64,000 bases of DNA from Bromus sterilis. Lineage: Eukaryota; Streptophyta; Magnoliopsida; Poales; Poaceae. Of the stretch, positions 48,801 to 61,110 are shown piece by piece. The notes beneath the pieces were generated by a model that saw nothing but the letters and a program-made list of their open reading frames with translations, was not told the DNA's origin and did not search any database. The stretch spans positions 1,178,001 to 1,242,000 of the forward strand of contig OX465598.1 of NCBI GenBank assembly GCA_950022295.1, given 5' to 3'. The stretch's first letter is position 1. The number at the start of each line of letters is the position of its first letter. A program made the position numbers and the translations under genes.

Positions 48801-50950
48801 ATCACAGTTACATGGGCTATTAATCACCGTTTTGGGTCCCCGGAGTGATTTCCACCATTGACGAACCCAGGGTCCATTTACGTGCCGGTCATCAACCCTC
48901 GCACTTTTTGCCGATTCTGGCCTGTTTAATGGGCTATTAATAACAGTATACATGGGCTATTAATCATCGTTTTGGGTCCCCGGAGTGATTTCCACCATTG
49001 ACGAACCCAGGCTGCATTTACGTGCCGGTCATCAACATTCGCCGTTTTTGCCGATTCTGGCCTGTTTCATGGGCTATTAATCACAGTTATATAGGCTATT
49101 AATCACCGTTTTTGGTCCGCGGAGTGATTTCCACCATTGACGAACCCCAGGGTGCATTTACGTGACGATCATCAACCCTCGCCCTTTTGGCCGATTCTGG
49201 CCTGTTTCATGGGCTATTAATCACAGTTACATGGGCTATTAATCACCGTTTTGGGTCCCCGGAATGATTTCCACCATTGACGAACCCCAGGGTGCATTTA
49301 CGTGACGGTCATCAACCCTCGCACTTTTGGCCGATTCTGGCCTGTTTCATGGGCTATTAATCACAGTTACATGGCTATTAATCACCGTTTTGGGTCCCCG
49401 GAGTGATTTCCACCATTGGCGAACCCAGGGTGCATTTACGTGACGGTCATCAACCCTCGCAGTTTTGGCCGATTCTGGCCATTCTCATGGGTTATTAATA
49501 ACAGTTATATGGGCTATTAATCACCGTTTTGGGTCCCCGGAGTGATTTCCACCATTGACGAACCCTAGGGTGCATTTACGTGACAGTCCTCAACCCTCGC
49601 ACTTTTGGCCGATTCTGGCCTGTTTCATGGGCTATTAATCACAGTTACATGGGCTATTAATCACCGTTTTGGGTCCCCGGAGTGATTTCCACCATTGACG
49701 AACCCTAGGGTACATTTATGTGACGGTCATCAACCCTCGCACTTTTGGCCGATTCTGGCCTGTTTCATGGGCTATTAATCACAGTTCCATGGGCTATTAA
49801 TCACCGTTTTGGGTCCCCGGAGTGATTTCCACCATTGACGAACCCAGGGTGCATTTACGTGCCGGTCATCAACCCTCACACTTTTTGCCGATTCTGGCCT
49901 GTTTAATGGGCTATTAATAACAGTATACATGGGCTATTAATCATCGTTTTTGGTCCCCGGAGTGATTTCCACCATTCACGAACCCAGGCTGCATTTACGT
50001 GCCGGTCATCAACATTCGCCGTTTTTGCCGATTCTGGCCTGTTTCATGGGCTATGAATCACAGTTATATAGGCTATTAATCACCGTTTTGGGTCCGCGGA
50101 GTGATTTCCACCATTGACGAACCCCAGGGTGCATTAACGTGACGATCATCAACCCTCGCCCTTTTGGCCGATTCTGGCCTGTTTCATGGGCTATTAATCA
50201 TAGTTACATGGGCTATTAATCACCGTTTTGGGTCCCCGGAGTGATTTCCACCATTGACGAACCCTAGGGTGCATTTACGTGCCGGTCATCAAGACTCGCA
50301 GTTTTGGCCGATTCTGGCCATTTTCATGGGCTATTAATCATAGTTATATGGGCTATTAATCACCGTTTTGGATCCCCGGAGTGATTTCCACCGTTGACAA
50401 ACCCCAGGGTGCATTTACGTGCCGGTCATCAACAGTCGCAGTTTTGGCCGATTCTGGTCTGATTCATGGGCTATTAATCACAGTTCCATGGGCTATTAAT
50501 CACCGTTTTGGGTCCCCGGAGTGATTTCCACCATTGACGAACCCAGGGTGCATTTACGTGCCGGTCATCAACCCTCACACTTTTTGCCGATTCTGGCCTG
50601 TTTAATGGGCTATTAATAACAGTATACATGGGCTATTAATCATCGTTTTTGGTCCCCGGAGTGATTTCCACCATTGACGAACCCAGGCTGCATTTACGTG
50701 CCGGTCATCAACATTCGCCGTTTTTGCCGATTCTGGCCTGTTTCATGGGCTATTAATCACAGTTATATAGGCTATTAATCACCGTTTTGGGTCCGCGGAG
50801 TGATTTCCACCATTGACGAACCCCAGGGTGCATTTACGTGACGATCATCAACCCTCGCCCTTTTGGCTGATTCTGGCCTGTTTCATGGGCTATTAATCAT
50901 AGTTACATGGGCTATTAATCACCGTTTTGGCTCCCCGGAGTGATTTCCAC
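42286..50950 (+). repeat. 21-monomer HOR array, three tandem copies
   Basis: The units are 42,286-45,080 (2,795 bp, 20 monomers), 45,081-48,015 (2,935 bp, 21 monomers) and 48,016-50,950 (2,935 bp, 21 monomers). CATTAACGAACC is at 42,426, 45,221 and 48,156. ACATGGCTATTAATC, with one G lost, is at about 43,640, 46,435 and 49,370. CTATGAATCAC is at 44,321, 47,116 and 50,051, and GTCTGATTCATGG ends at the same relative place near 44,591, 47,526 and 50,461. Each unit holds a four-monomer CCATTAAAG set, a block A run and a TTTTGGATCCCC monomer. Copies 2 and 3 are nearly identical. The pattern breaks after 50,950 (GAACTCTAGGG). Confidence 0.93.
44382..44521 (+). repeat. Hybrid monomer that makes the first 21-mer copy one monomer short
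   Basis: The left half (GCATTAACG, GATCATCAACCCTCGCCC) matches the monomer near 47,177. The right half (GGCCATTTTCATGGGC, CATAGTTATATGG) matches the following monomer near 47,320-47,440. Markers left of this point are 2,795 bp from copy 2, and markers right of it are 2,935 bp away, a 140-bp step. The junction is inside TTTTGGCCGATTCTGGCC, which both parents share, so its exact base cannot be placed. Confidence 0.88.
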
Positions 50951-53482
50951 CATTGACGAACTCTAGGGTGCATTTACGTGCCGGTCATCAAGACTCGCAG
51001 TTTTGGCCGATTCTGGCCATTTTCATGGGCTATTAATCATAGTTATATGGGCTATTAATCACCGTTTTGGGTCCCCGGAGTGATTTCCACCATTGACAAA
51101 CCCCAGGGTGCATTTACGTGCCGGTCATCAACAGTCGCAGTTTTGGCCAATTCTGGTCTGTTTCATGGGCTATTAATCACAATTACATGGGCTATTAATC
51201 ACCGTTTTGGGTCCCCGGAGTGATTTCCACCATTGACGAACCCCAGGGTGCTTTTATGTGCCGGTCATCAACAATCGCAGTTTTGGCCAATTCTGGTCTG
51301 TTTCATGGGCTATTAAACACTGTTACAAGGGCTATTAATCACCGTTTTGAGTCCCTGAAGTGATTTCCACCATTGACGAACCCTAGGGTGCATTTACGTG
51401 TCGGTAATCAACCCTCGCACTTTTGGCCGATTCTGGCCAGTTTCATGAGCTATTAATCACAATTACCTGGGCTATTAATCACCGTTTTGGGTCCCCGAAA
51501 TGATTTCCACCATTGACGTACCCAGGGTGCATCTACGTGCCGGTCATCAGCCCTCGCACTTTTGGCCGATTCTGGCCTGTTTCATGGGCCCTTAATCACA
51601 GTTACATGGGCTATTAATCACCGTTTTGGGTCTCCGGAGTGATTTCCACCATTGACGAACCCAGGGTGCATTTACGTGACGGTTATCAACACTCGCAGTT
51701 TTGGCCGATTCTGGCCATTTTCATGGGTTATTAATAACAGTTATATGGGCTATCAATCACCGTTTTGGGTCCCCGGAGTGATTTCCACCACTGACGAACC
51801 CTAGGGTGCATTTACGTGACGGTCATCATCCCTCGCACTTTTGGCCGATTCTGGCCTGTTTCATGGGCTATTAATCACAGTTACATGGGCTATTAATCAC
51901 CGTTTTGTGTCCCCGGAGTGATTTCCACCATTGACGAACCCTAGGGTGCATTTATGTGACGGTCATCAACCCTCGCACATTAGGCCGATTCTGACCTGTT
52001 TCATGGGCTATTAATCACAGTTCCATGGGCTATTAATCACCATTTTGGGTCCCCGGAGTGATTTCCACCACTGACGAACCCTAGGGTGCATTTACGTGAC
52101 GGTCATATAAACCTCGCACTTTTGGCCGATTCTGGCCTGTTTCATGGGCTATTAATCACAGTTACATGGGCTATTAATCACCGTTTTGGGTCCCCGGAGT
52201 GATTTCCACCATTGACAAATCCAGGGTGCATTTACGTGCCGGTCATCAACCCTCGCACTTTTTGCCGATTCTGGCCTGTTTTATGGGCTATTAATAACAG
52301 TATACATGGGCTATTAATCATCGTTTTGGGTCCCCGGAGTGATTTCCACCATTGACGAACCCAGACTGCATTTACGTGCCGGTCATCAACAGTCGCCGTT
52401 TTTGCCGATTCTGGCCTGTTTCTTGGGCTATTAATCATAGTTATATAGGCTCTTAATGACCGTTTTGGGTCCCCGGAGTGATTTCCACCATTGACGAACC
52501 CCAGGGTGCATTTACGTGATGATCATCAACCCTCGCCCTTTTGGCCGATTCTGGCCTGTTTAATGGGCTATTAATCACAGTTACATGGGCTATTCATCAC
52601 CGTTTTGGGTCCCCGGAGTGATTTCCACCATTGACGAACCCCAGGGTGCATTTACGTGACGGTCATCAACCCTCACACTTTTGGCCGATTCTGGCCTGTT
52701 TCATGGGCTATTAATCACAGTTACATGGGCAATTAATCACCGTTTTGGGTCCCCGGAGTGATTTCCACCATTGACGAACCCTAGGGTACATTTACGTGAC
52801 GGTCATCAACCCTCGCACTTTTTGCCGATTCTGGCCTGTTTCATGGGCTATTAATCACAGTTATATGGGCTATTAATCACCGTTTTGGGTCCCCGGAGTG
52901 ATTTCCACCATTGACGAACCCCAGGGTGCATTTACATGACGGTCATCAACCCTCTCACTTTTTGCCGATTCTGGCCTGTTTCATGGGCTATTAATTACAG
53001 TTACATGGGCAATTAATCACCGTTTTGGGTCCCCGGAGTGATTTCCACCACTGACGAACACTAGGGTGCATTTACGTGACGGTCATCAACCCTCGCACTT
53101 TTGGCAGATTCTGGCCTGTTTCATGGGCTATTAATCACAGTTATATGGGCTATTCATCACCGTTTTGGGTCCCCGGAGTGATTTCCACCATTAAAGAACC
53201 CCAGGGTGCATTTACGTGACGGTCATCAACCCTCGCACTTTTGGCCGATTCTGGCCTGTTTCATGGGCTATTAATCACAGTTACATGGGCAATTAATCAC
53301 CGTTTTGGGTCCCCGGAGTGATTTCCACCATTGACGAACCCCAGGGTGCATTTACGTGACGGTCATCAACCCTCGCACTTTTTGCCGATTCTGGCCTGTT
53401 TCATGGGCTACTAATCACAGTTACATGGGCTATTAATCACCGTTTTGGGTCCCCGGAGTGATTTCCACCATTGACGAACCCA
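50951..53482 (+). repeat. Region 17: copy of the 40.2-42.2 kb segment
   Basis: Starting at GAACTCTAGGG, this region follows 40.2-42.2 kb: AAACACTGTTACAAGGG near 51,314, TTTCTTGGGC near 52,421 and GACGAACACTAGGG near 53,052. Small private changes include TGCTTTTATGTG near 51,251, CACATTAGGCC near 51,976 and a one-base insertion in GGTCATATAAACC near 52,103. An extra monomer near 52.64-52.78 kb raises the offset from about 10,762 to 10,903 bp. No gene is present. Confidence 0.8.
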
Positions 53483-56400
53483 GGGTCCATTTACGTGCCG
53501 GTCATCAACCCTCGCACTTTTTGCCGATTCTGGCCTGTTTAATGGGCTATTAATAACAGTATACATGGGCTATTAATCATCGTTTTGGGTCCCCGGAGTG
53601 ATTTCCACCATTGACGAACCCAGGCTGTATTTACGTGCCGGTCATCAACATTCGCCGTTTTTGCCGATTCTGGCCTGTTTCATGGGCTATTAATCACAGT
53701 TATATAGGCTATTAATCACCGTTTTGGGTCCGCGGAGTGATTTCCACCATTGACGAACCCCAGGGTGCATTTACGTGACGATCATCAACCCTCGCCCTTT
53801 TGGCCGATTCTGGCCTGTTTCATGGGCTATTAATCACAGTTACATGGGCTATTAATCACCGTTTTGGGTCCCCGGAGTGATTTCCACCATTGACGAACCC
53901 TAGGGTGCATTTACGTGCCGGTCATCAAGACTCGCAGTTTTGGCCAATTCTGGTCTGTTTCAAGGGCTATTAATCACAATTACATGGGCTATTAATCACC
54001 GTTTTGGGTCCCCGGAGTGATTTCCACCATTGACAAACCCTAGGGTGCATTTATGTGCCAGTCATCAACAGTCGCAGTTTTGGCCAATTCTGGTCTGTTT
54101 CATGGGCTATTAAACACTGTTACATGGGCTATTCATCACCATTTTGGGTCCCCGGAGTGATTTCCACCATTGACGAACCCAGGGTGCATTTACGTGACGG
54201 TCATCAACCCTCGCACTTTTGGCCGATTCTGGCCTGTTTCATGGGCTATTAATCACAGTTACATGGGCAATTAATCACCGTTTTGGGTCCCCGGAGTGAT
54301 TTCCACCATTGACGAACCCAGGGTCCATTTACGTGACGGTCATAAACCCTCGCACTTTTTGCCGATTCTGGCCTGTTTAATGGGCTATTAATAACAGTAT
54401 ACATGGGCTATTAATCATCGTTTTGGGTCCCCGGAGTGATTTCCACCATTGACGAACCCAGTGTGCATTTACGTGACGGTCATCAACCCTCGCACTTTTG
54501 GCCGATTCTGGCCTGTTTTATGGGCTACTAATCACAGTTACATGGGCTATTAATCACCGTTTTGGGTCCCCGGAGTGATTTCCACCATTGATGAACCCAG
54601 GGTGCATTTACGTGACGGTTATCAACCCTCGCACTTGTTGCCGATTCTGGCCATTTTCATGGGTTATTAATAACAGTTATATGGGCTATTAATCACCTTT
54701 TTGGGTCCCCGGAGTGATTTCCACCATTGACAAACCCTAGGGTGCATTTACGTGACGGTCATCAACCCTCGCACTTTTGGCCGATTCTGGCCTGTTTCAT
54801 GGGCTACTAATCACAGTTACATGGGCTATTAATCACCGTTTTGGGTCCCCGGAGTGATTTCCACCATTGATGAACCCAGGGTGCATTTACGTGACGGTTA
54901 TCAACACTCGCAGTTTTGGCCGATTCTGGCCATTTTCATGGGTTATTAATAACAGTTATATGGGCTATTAATCACAGTTTTGGGTCCCCGGAGTGATTTA
55001 CACCACTGACGAACCCTAGGGTGCATTTACGTGACGGTCATCAACCCTCGCACTTTTGGCCGATTCTGGCCTGTTTCATAGGCTATTAATCACAGTTATA
55101 TGGGCTATTAATCACCGTTTTGGGTCCCCGGAGTGATTTCCACCATTGACGAACCCAGGCTGCATTTACGTGCCGGTCATCAACATTCGCCGTTTTTGCC
55201 GATTCTGGCCTGTTTCATGGGCTATTAATCACAGTTATATAGGCTATTAATCACCGTTTTGGGTCCGCGGAGTGATTTCCACCATTGACGAACCCCAGGG
55301 TGCATTTACGTGACGATCATCAACCCTCGCCCTTTTGGCCGATTCTGGCCTGTTTCATGGGCTATTAATCACAGTTACATGGGCTATTAATCACCGTTTT
55401 GGGTCCCCGGAGTGATTTCCACCATTGACGAACCCTAGGGTGCATTTACGTGCCGGTCATCAAGACTCGCAGTTTTGGCCGATTATGGCCATTTTCATGG
55501 GCTATTAATCATAGTTATATGGGCTATTAATCACCGTTTTGGGTCCCCGGAGTGATTTCCACCATTGACAAACCCGAGGGTGCATTTATGTGCCGGTCAT
55601 CAACAGTCGCAGTTTTGGCCAATTCTGGTCTGTTTCATGGGCTATTAATCACAATTACATGGGCTATTAATCACCGTTTTGGGTCCCCGGAGTGATTTCC
55701 ACCATTGACGAACCCAGGGTCCATTTACGTGCCGGTCATCAACCCTCGCACTTTTTGCCGATTCTGGCCTGTTTAATGGGCTATTAATAACAGTATACAT
55801 GGGCTATTAATCATCGTTTTGGGTCCCCGGAGTGATTTCCACCATTGACGAACCCAGGCTGTATTTACGTGCCGGTCATCAACATTCGCCGTTTTTGCCG
55901 ATTCTGGCCTGTTTCATGGGCTATTAATCACAGTTATATAGGCTATTAATCACCGTTTTGGGTCCGCGGAGTGATTTCCACCATTGACGAACCCCAGGGT
56001 GCATTTACGTGACGATCATCAACCCTCGCCCTTTTGGCCGATTCTGGCCTGTTTCATGGGCTATTAATCACAGTTACATGGGCTATTAATCACCGTTTTG
56101 GGTCCCCGGAGTGATTTCCACCATTGACGAACCCTAGGGTGCATTTACGTGCCGGTCATCAAGACTCGCAGTTTTGGCCGATTATGGCCATTTTCATGGG
56201 CTATTAATCATAGTTATATGGGCTATTAATCACCGTTTTGGGTCCCCGGAGTGATTTCCACCATTGACAAACCCGAGGGTGCATTTATGTGCCGGTCATC
56301 AACAGTCGCAGTTTTGGCCAATTCTGGTCTGTTTCATGGGCTATTAATCACAATTACATGGGCTATTAATCACCGTTTTGGGTCCCCGGAGTGATTTCCA

Positions 56401-58229
56401 CCATTGACGAACCCAGGCTGCATTTACGTGCCGGTCATTAAGACTCGCAGTTTTGGCCAATTCTGGTCTGTTTCAAGGGCTATTAATCACAATTACATGG
56501 GCTATTAATCACCGTTTTGGGTCCCCGGAGTGATTTCCACCATTGACAAACCCTAGGGTGCATTTATGTGCCAGTCATCAACAGTCGCAGTTTTGGCCAA
56601 TTCTGGTCTGTTTCATGGGCTATTAAACACTGTTACATGGGCTATTCATCACCGTTTTGGGTCCCCGGAGTGATTTCCACCATTGACGAACCCAGGGTGC
56701 ATTTACGTGACGGTCATCAACCCTCGCACTTTTGGCCGATTCTGGCCTGTTTCATGGGCTATTAATCACAGTTACATGGGCAATTAATCACCGTTTTGGG
56801 TCCCCGGAGTGATTTCCACCATTGACGAACCCAGGGTCCATTTACGTGACGGTCATAAACCCTCGCACTTTTTGCCGATTCTGGCCTGTTTAATGGGCTA
56901 TTAATAACAGTATACATGGGCTATTAATCATCGTTTTGGGTCCCCGGAGTGATTTCCACCATTGACGAACCCAGTGTGCATTTACGTGACGGTCATCAAC
57001 CCTCGCACTTTTGGCCGATTCTGGCCTGTTTCATGGGCTACTAATCACAGTTACATGGGCTATTAATCACCGTTTTGGGTCCCCGGAGTGATTTCCACCA
57101 TTGATGAACCCAGGGTGCATTTACGTGACGGTTATCAACCCTCGCACTTGTTGCCGATTCTGGCCATTTTCATGGGTTATTAATAACAGTTATATGGGCT
57201 ATTAATCACCTTTTTGGGTCCCCGGAGTGATTTCCACCATTGACAAACCCTAGGGTGCATTTACGTGACGGTCATCAACCCTCGCACTTTTGGCCGATTC
57301 TGGCCTGTTTCATGGGCTACTAATCACAGTTACATGGGCTATTAATCACCGTTTTGGGTCCCCGGAGTGATTTCCACCATTGATGAACCCAGGGTGCATT
57401 TACGTGACGGTTATCAACACTCGCAGTTTTGGCCGATTCTGGCCATTTTCATGGGTTATTAATAACAGTTATATGGGCTATTAATCACAGTTTTGGGTCC
57501 CCGGAGTGATTTACACCACTGACGAACCCTAGGGTGCATTTACGTGACGGTCATCAACCCTCGCACTTTTGGCCGATTCTGGCCTGTTTCATAGGCTATT
57601 AATCACAGTTATATGGGCTATTAATCACCGTTTTGGGTCCCCGGAGTGATTTCCACCATTGACGAACCCAGGCTGCATTTACGTGCCGGTCATCAACATT
57701 CGCCGTTTTTGCCGATTCTGGCCTGTTTCATGGGCTATTAATCACAGTTATATAGGCTATTAATCACCGTTTTGGGTCCGCGGAGTGATTTCCACCATTG
57801 ACGAACCCCAGGGTGCATTTACGTGACGATCATCAACCCTCGCCCTTTTGGCCGATTCTGGCCTGTTTCATGGGCTATTAATCACAGTTACATGGGCTAT
57901 TAATCACCGTTTTGGGTCCCCGGAGTGATTTCCACCATTGACGAACCCTAGGGTGCATTTACGTGCCGGTCATCAAGACTCGCAGTTTTGGCCGATTATG
58001 GCCATTTTCATGGGCTATTAATCATAGTTATATGGGCTATTAATCACCGTTTTGGGTCCCCGGAGTGATTTCCACCATTGACAAACCCGAGGGTGCATTT
58101 ATGTGCCGGTCATCAACAGTCGCAGTTTTGGCCAATTCTGGTCTGTTTCATGGGCTATTAATCACAATTACATGGGCTATTAATCACCGTTTTGGGTCCC
58201 CGGAGTGATTTCCACCATTGACGAACCCA
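53483..58229 (+). repeat. Tandem HOR of 16 and 18 monomers
   Basis: Copy 1 is 53,483-55,716 (2,234 bp) and copy 2 is 55,717-58,229 (2,513 bp). GGGTCCATTTACGTGCC opens both. TGTGCCAGTCATC (54,055 and 56,568), GGTCATAAACC (54,341 and 56,854), GATTTACACCACTG (54,995 and 57,508) and ACAAACCCGAGGG (55,568 and 58,081) are all 2,513 bp apart. The 279-bp difference is two monomers missing from copy 1. Chance 65-codon plus-strand frames begin at the TGTGCCAGTC monomers and are not genes. Confidence 0.9.
53888..54027 (+). repeat. Hybrid monomer from loss of two monomers
   Basis: The left half (GAACCCTAGGG, AAGACTCGCAG) matches the monomer near 56,126. The right half (CCAATTCTGGTCTG, TTTCAAGGG) matches one near 56,460, two monomers further on. 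The offset between copies steps from 2,234 to 2,513 bp here. Both candidate parents contain AGACTCGCAGTTTTGGCC, which is the likely exchange site. Confidence 0.82.
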
Positions 58230-58774
58230 GGATGCATTTACGTGCCGGTCATTAAGACTCGCAGTTTTGGCCAATTCTGGTCTGTTTCAAGGGCTATGAA
58301 TCACAATTACATGGGCTATTAATCACTGTTTTGGGTCCCCGGAGTGATTTCCACCATTGACAAACCCTAGGGTGCATTTATATGCCGGTCATCAACAGTC
58401 GCAGTTTTGGCCAATTCTGGTCTGTTTCATGGGCTATTAAACACTGTTACATGGGCTAGTCATCACCGTTTTGGGTCCCCGGAGTGATTTCCACCATTGA
58501 CGAACCCAGGGTGCATTTACGTGACGGTCATCAACCCTCGCACTTTTGGCCGATTCTGGCCTGTTTCATGGGCTATTAATCACAGTTACATGGGCAATTA
58601 ATCACCGTTTTGGGTCCCCGGAGTGATTTCCACCATTGACGAACCCAGGGTCCATTTACGTGACGGTCATCAACCCTCGCACTTTTTGCCGATTCTGGCC
58701 TGTTTAATGGGCTATTAATAACAGTATACATGGGCTATTAATCATCGTTTTGGGTCCCCGGAGTGATTTCCACA
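58230..58774 (+). repeat. Region 18: partial third copy of the 16/18-mer unit
   Basis: CATTAAGACTCGCAG at 58,251 and the GTCATCAACAG monomer at 58,388 match 56,437 and 56,574, both an offset of 1,814 bp (13 monomers). Private changes include CAGGATGC, GGGCTATGAATC, TTTATATGCC and GGGCTAGTCATC. The match fades after GGGTCCATTTACGTGACGG near 58,650. Confidence 0.75.
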
Positions 58775-61110
58775 ATTGACGAACCCAGGGTGCATTTACG
58801 TGACGGTCATCAACCCTCGCACTTTTGGCCGATTCTGGCCTGTTTCATGGGCTATTAATCACAGTTACATGGGCAATTAATCACCGTTTTGGGTCCCCGG
58901 AGTGATTTCCACCATTGACGAACCCTAGGGTGCACTTACGTGACGGTCATCAACCCTCGCACTTTTGGCCGATTCTGGCCTGTTTCATGGGCTACTAATC
59001 ACAGTTACATGGGCTATTAATCACCGTTTTGGGTCCCCGGAGTGATTTCCACCATTGATGAACCCAGGGTGCATTTACGTGACGGTTATCAACACTCGCA
59101 GTTTTGGCCGATTCTGGCCATTTTCATGGGTTATTAATAACAGTTATATGGGCTATTAATCACAGTTTTGGGTCCCCGGAGTGATTTACACCACTGACGA
59201 ACCCTAGGGTGCATTTACGTGACGGTCATCAACCCTCACACTTTTGGCCGATTCTGGCCTGTTTCATAGACTATTAATCACAGTTATATGGGCTATTAAT
59301 CACCGTTTTGGGTCCCCGGAGTGATTTCCACCATTGACAAACCCTAGGGTGCATTTACGTGACGGTCATCAACCCTCGCACTTTTGGCCGATTCTGGCCT
59401 GTTTCATGGGCTATTAATCACAGTTATATGGGCTATTCATCACCGTTTTGGGTCCCCGGAGTGATTTCCACCATTGACGAACCCCAGGGTGCATTTACGT
59501 GACGGTCATCAACCCTCGCACTTTTGGCCAATTCTGGCCTGTTTCATGGGCTATTAATCACAGTTATATGGGCTATTTATCACCGTTTTGGGTCCCCGGA
59601 GTGATTTCCACCATTGACGAACCCCAGGGTGCATTTACGTGACGGTGATCAACCCTCGCACTTTTGGCCGATTCTGGCCTGTTTCATGGGCTATTAATCA
59701 CAGTTACATGGGCAATTAATCACCGTTTTGGGTCCCCGGAGTGATTTCCACCATTGACGAACCCAGGGTGCATTTACGTGACGGTCATCAACCCTCGCAC
59801 TTTTGGCCGATTCTGGCCTGTTTCATGGGCTATTAATCACAGTTACATGGGCAATTAATCACCGTTTTGGGTCCCCGGAGTGATTTCCACCATTGACGAA
59901 CCCTAGGGTGCACTTACGTGACGGTCATCAACCCTCGCACTTTTGGCCGATTCTGGCCTGTTTCATGGGCTACTAATCACAGTTACATGGGCTATTAATC
60001 ACCGTTTTGGGTCCCCGGAGTGATTTCCACCATTGATGAACCCAGGGTGCATTTACGTGACGGTTATCATCCCTCGCACTTGTTGCCGATTCTGGCAATT
60101 TTCATGGGTTATTAATAACAGTTATATGGGCTATTAATCACAGTTTTGGGTCCCCGGAGTGATTTACACCACTGACGAACCCTAGGGTGCATTTACGTGA
60201 CGGTCATCAACCCTCGCACTTTTGGCCGATTCTGGCCTGTTTCATAGGCTATTAATCACAGTTATATGGGCTATTAATCACCGTTTTGGGTCCCCGGAGT
60301 GATTTCCACCATTGACAAACCCTAGGGTGCATTTACGTGACGGTCATCAACCCTCGCACTTTTGGCCGATTCTGGCCTGTTTCATGGGCTATTAATCACA
60401 GTTATATGGGCTATTCATCACCGTTTTGGGTCCCCGGAGTGATTTCCACCATTGACGAACCCCAGGGTGCATTTACGTGACGGTCATCAACCCTCGCACT
60501 TTTGGCCAATTCTGGCCTGTTTCATGGGCTATTAATCACAGTTATATGGGCTATTTATCACCGTTTTGGGTCCCCGGAGTGATTTCCACCATTGACGAAC
60601 CCCAGGGTGCATTTACGTGACGGTCATCAACCCTCGCACTTTTGGCCGATTCTTGCCTGTTTCATGGGCTATTAATCACAGTTACATGGGCAATTAATCA
60701 CCGTTTTGGGTCCCCGGAGTGATTTCCACCATTGACGAACCCAGGGTGCATTTACGTGACGGTCATCAACCCTCGCACTTTTGGCCGATTCTGGCCTGTT
60801 TCATGGGCTATTAATCACAGTTATATGGGCAATTAATCACCGTTTTGGGTCCCCGGAGTGATTTCCACCATTGACGAACCCTACGGTGCACTTACGTGAC
60901 GGTAATCAACCCTCGCACTTTTGGCCGATTCTGGCCTGTTTCATGGGCTACTAATCACAGTTACATGGGCTATTAATCACCGTTTTGGGTCCCCGGAGTG
61001 ATTTCCACCATTGATGAACCCAGGGTGCATTTACGTGACGGTTATCATCCCTCGCACTTGTTGCCGATTCTGGCAATTTTCATGGGTTATTAATAACAGT
61101 TATATGGGCT
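58775..61110 (+). repeat. Tandem 7-monomer HOR, 978 bp, two full copies and a partial third
   Basis: The rare GTGCACTTACGTG is at 58,933, 59,911 and 60,889, exactly 978 bp apart each time. In order the unit holds GGGCTACTAATC, GATGAACCC with GGTTATC, GATTTACACCACTGACG with TTTCATAG, GACAAACCCTAGG with CTATTCATC, CCAATTCTGG with CTATTTATC (near 59,574 and 60,552), and two GGGCAATTAATC monomers. Copy 2 differs from copy 1 at CATCCCTCGCACTTGTTGCC and GGCAATTTTC. The third copy diverges near 61,110. Confidence 0.88.

Noticed and set aside
45081..50950. Near-identical 2,935-bp copies as an assembly artefact
   Set aside because: Not fully excluded, but a few copy-specific differences exist (GATTTCAACC near 47,171 against GATTTCCACC near 50,106), and copy 1 differs by a whole monomer, so simple duplication of one read is unlikely.
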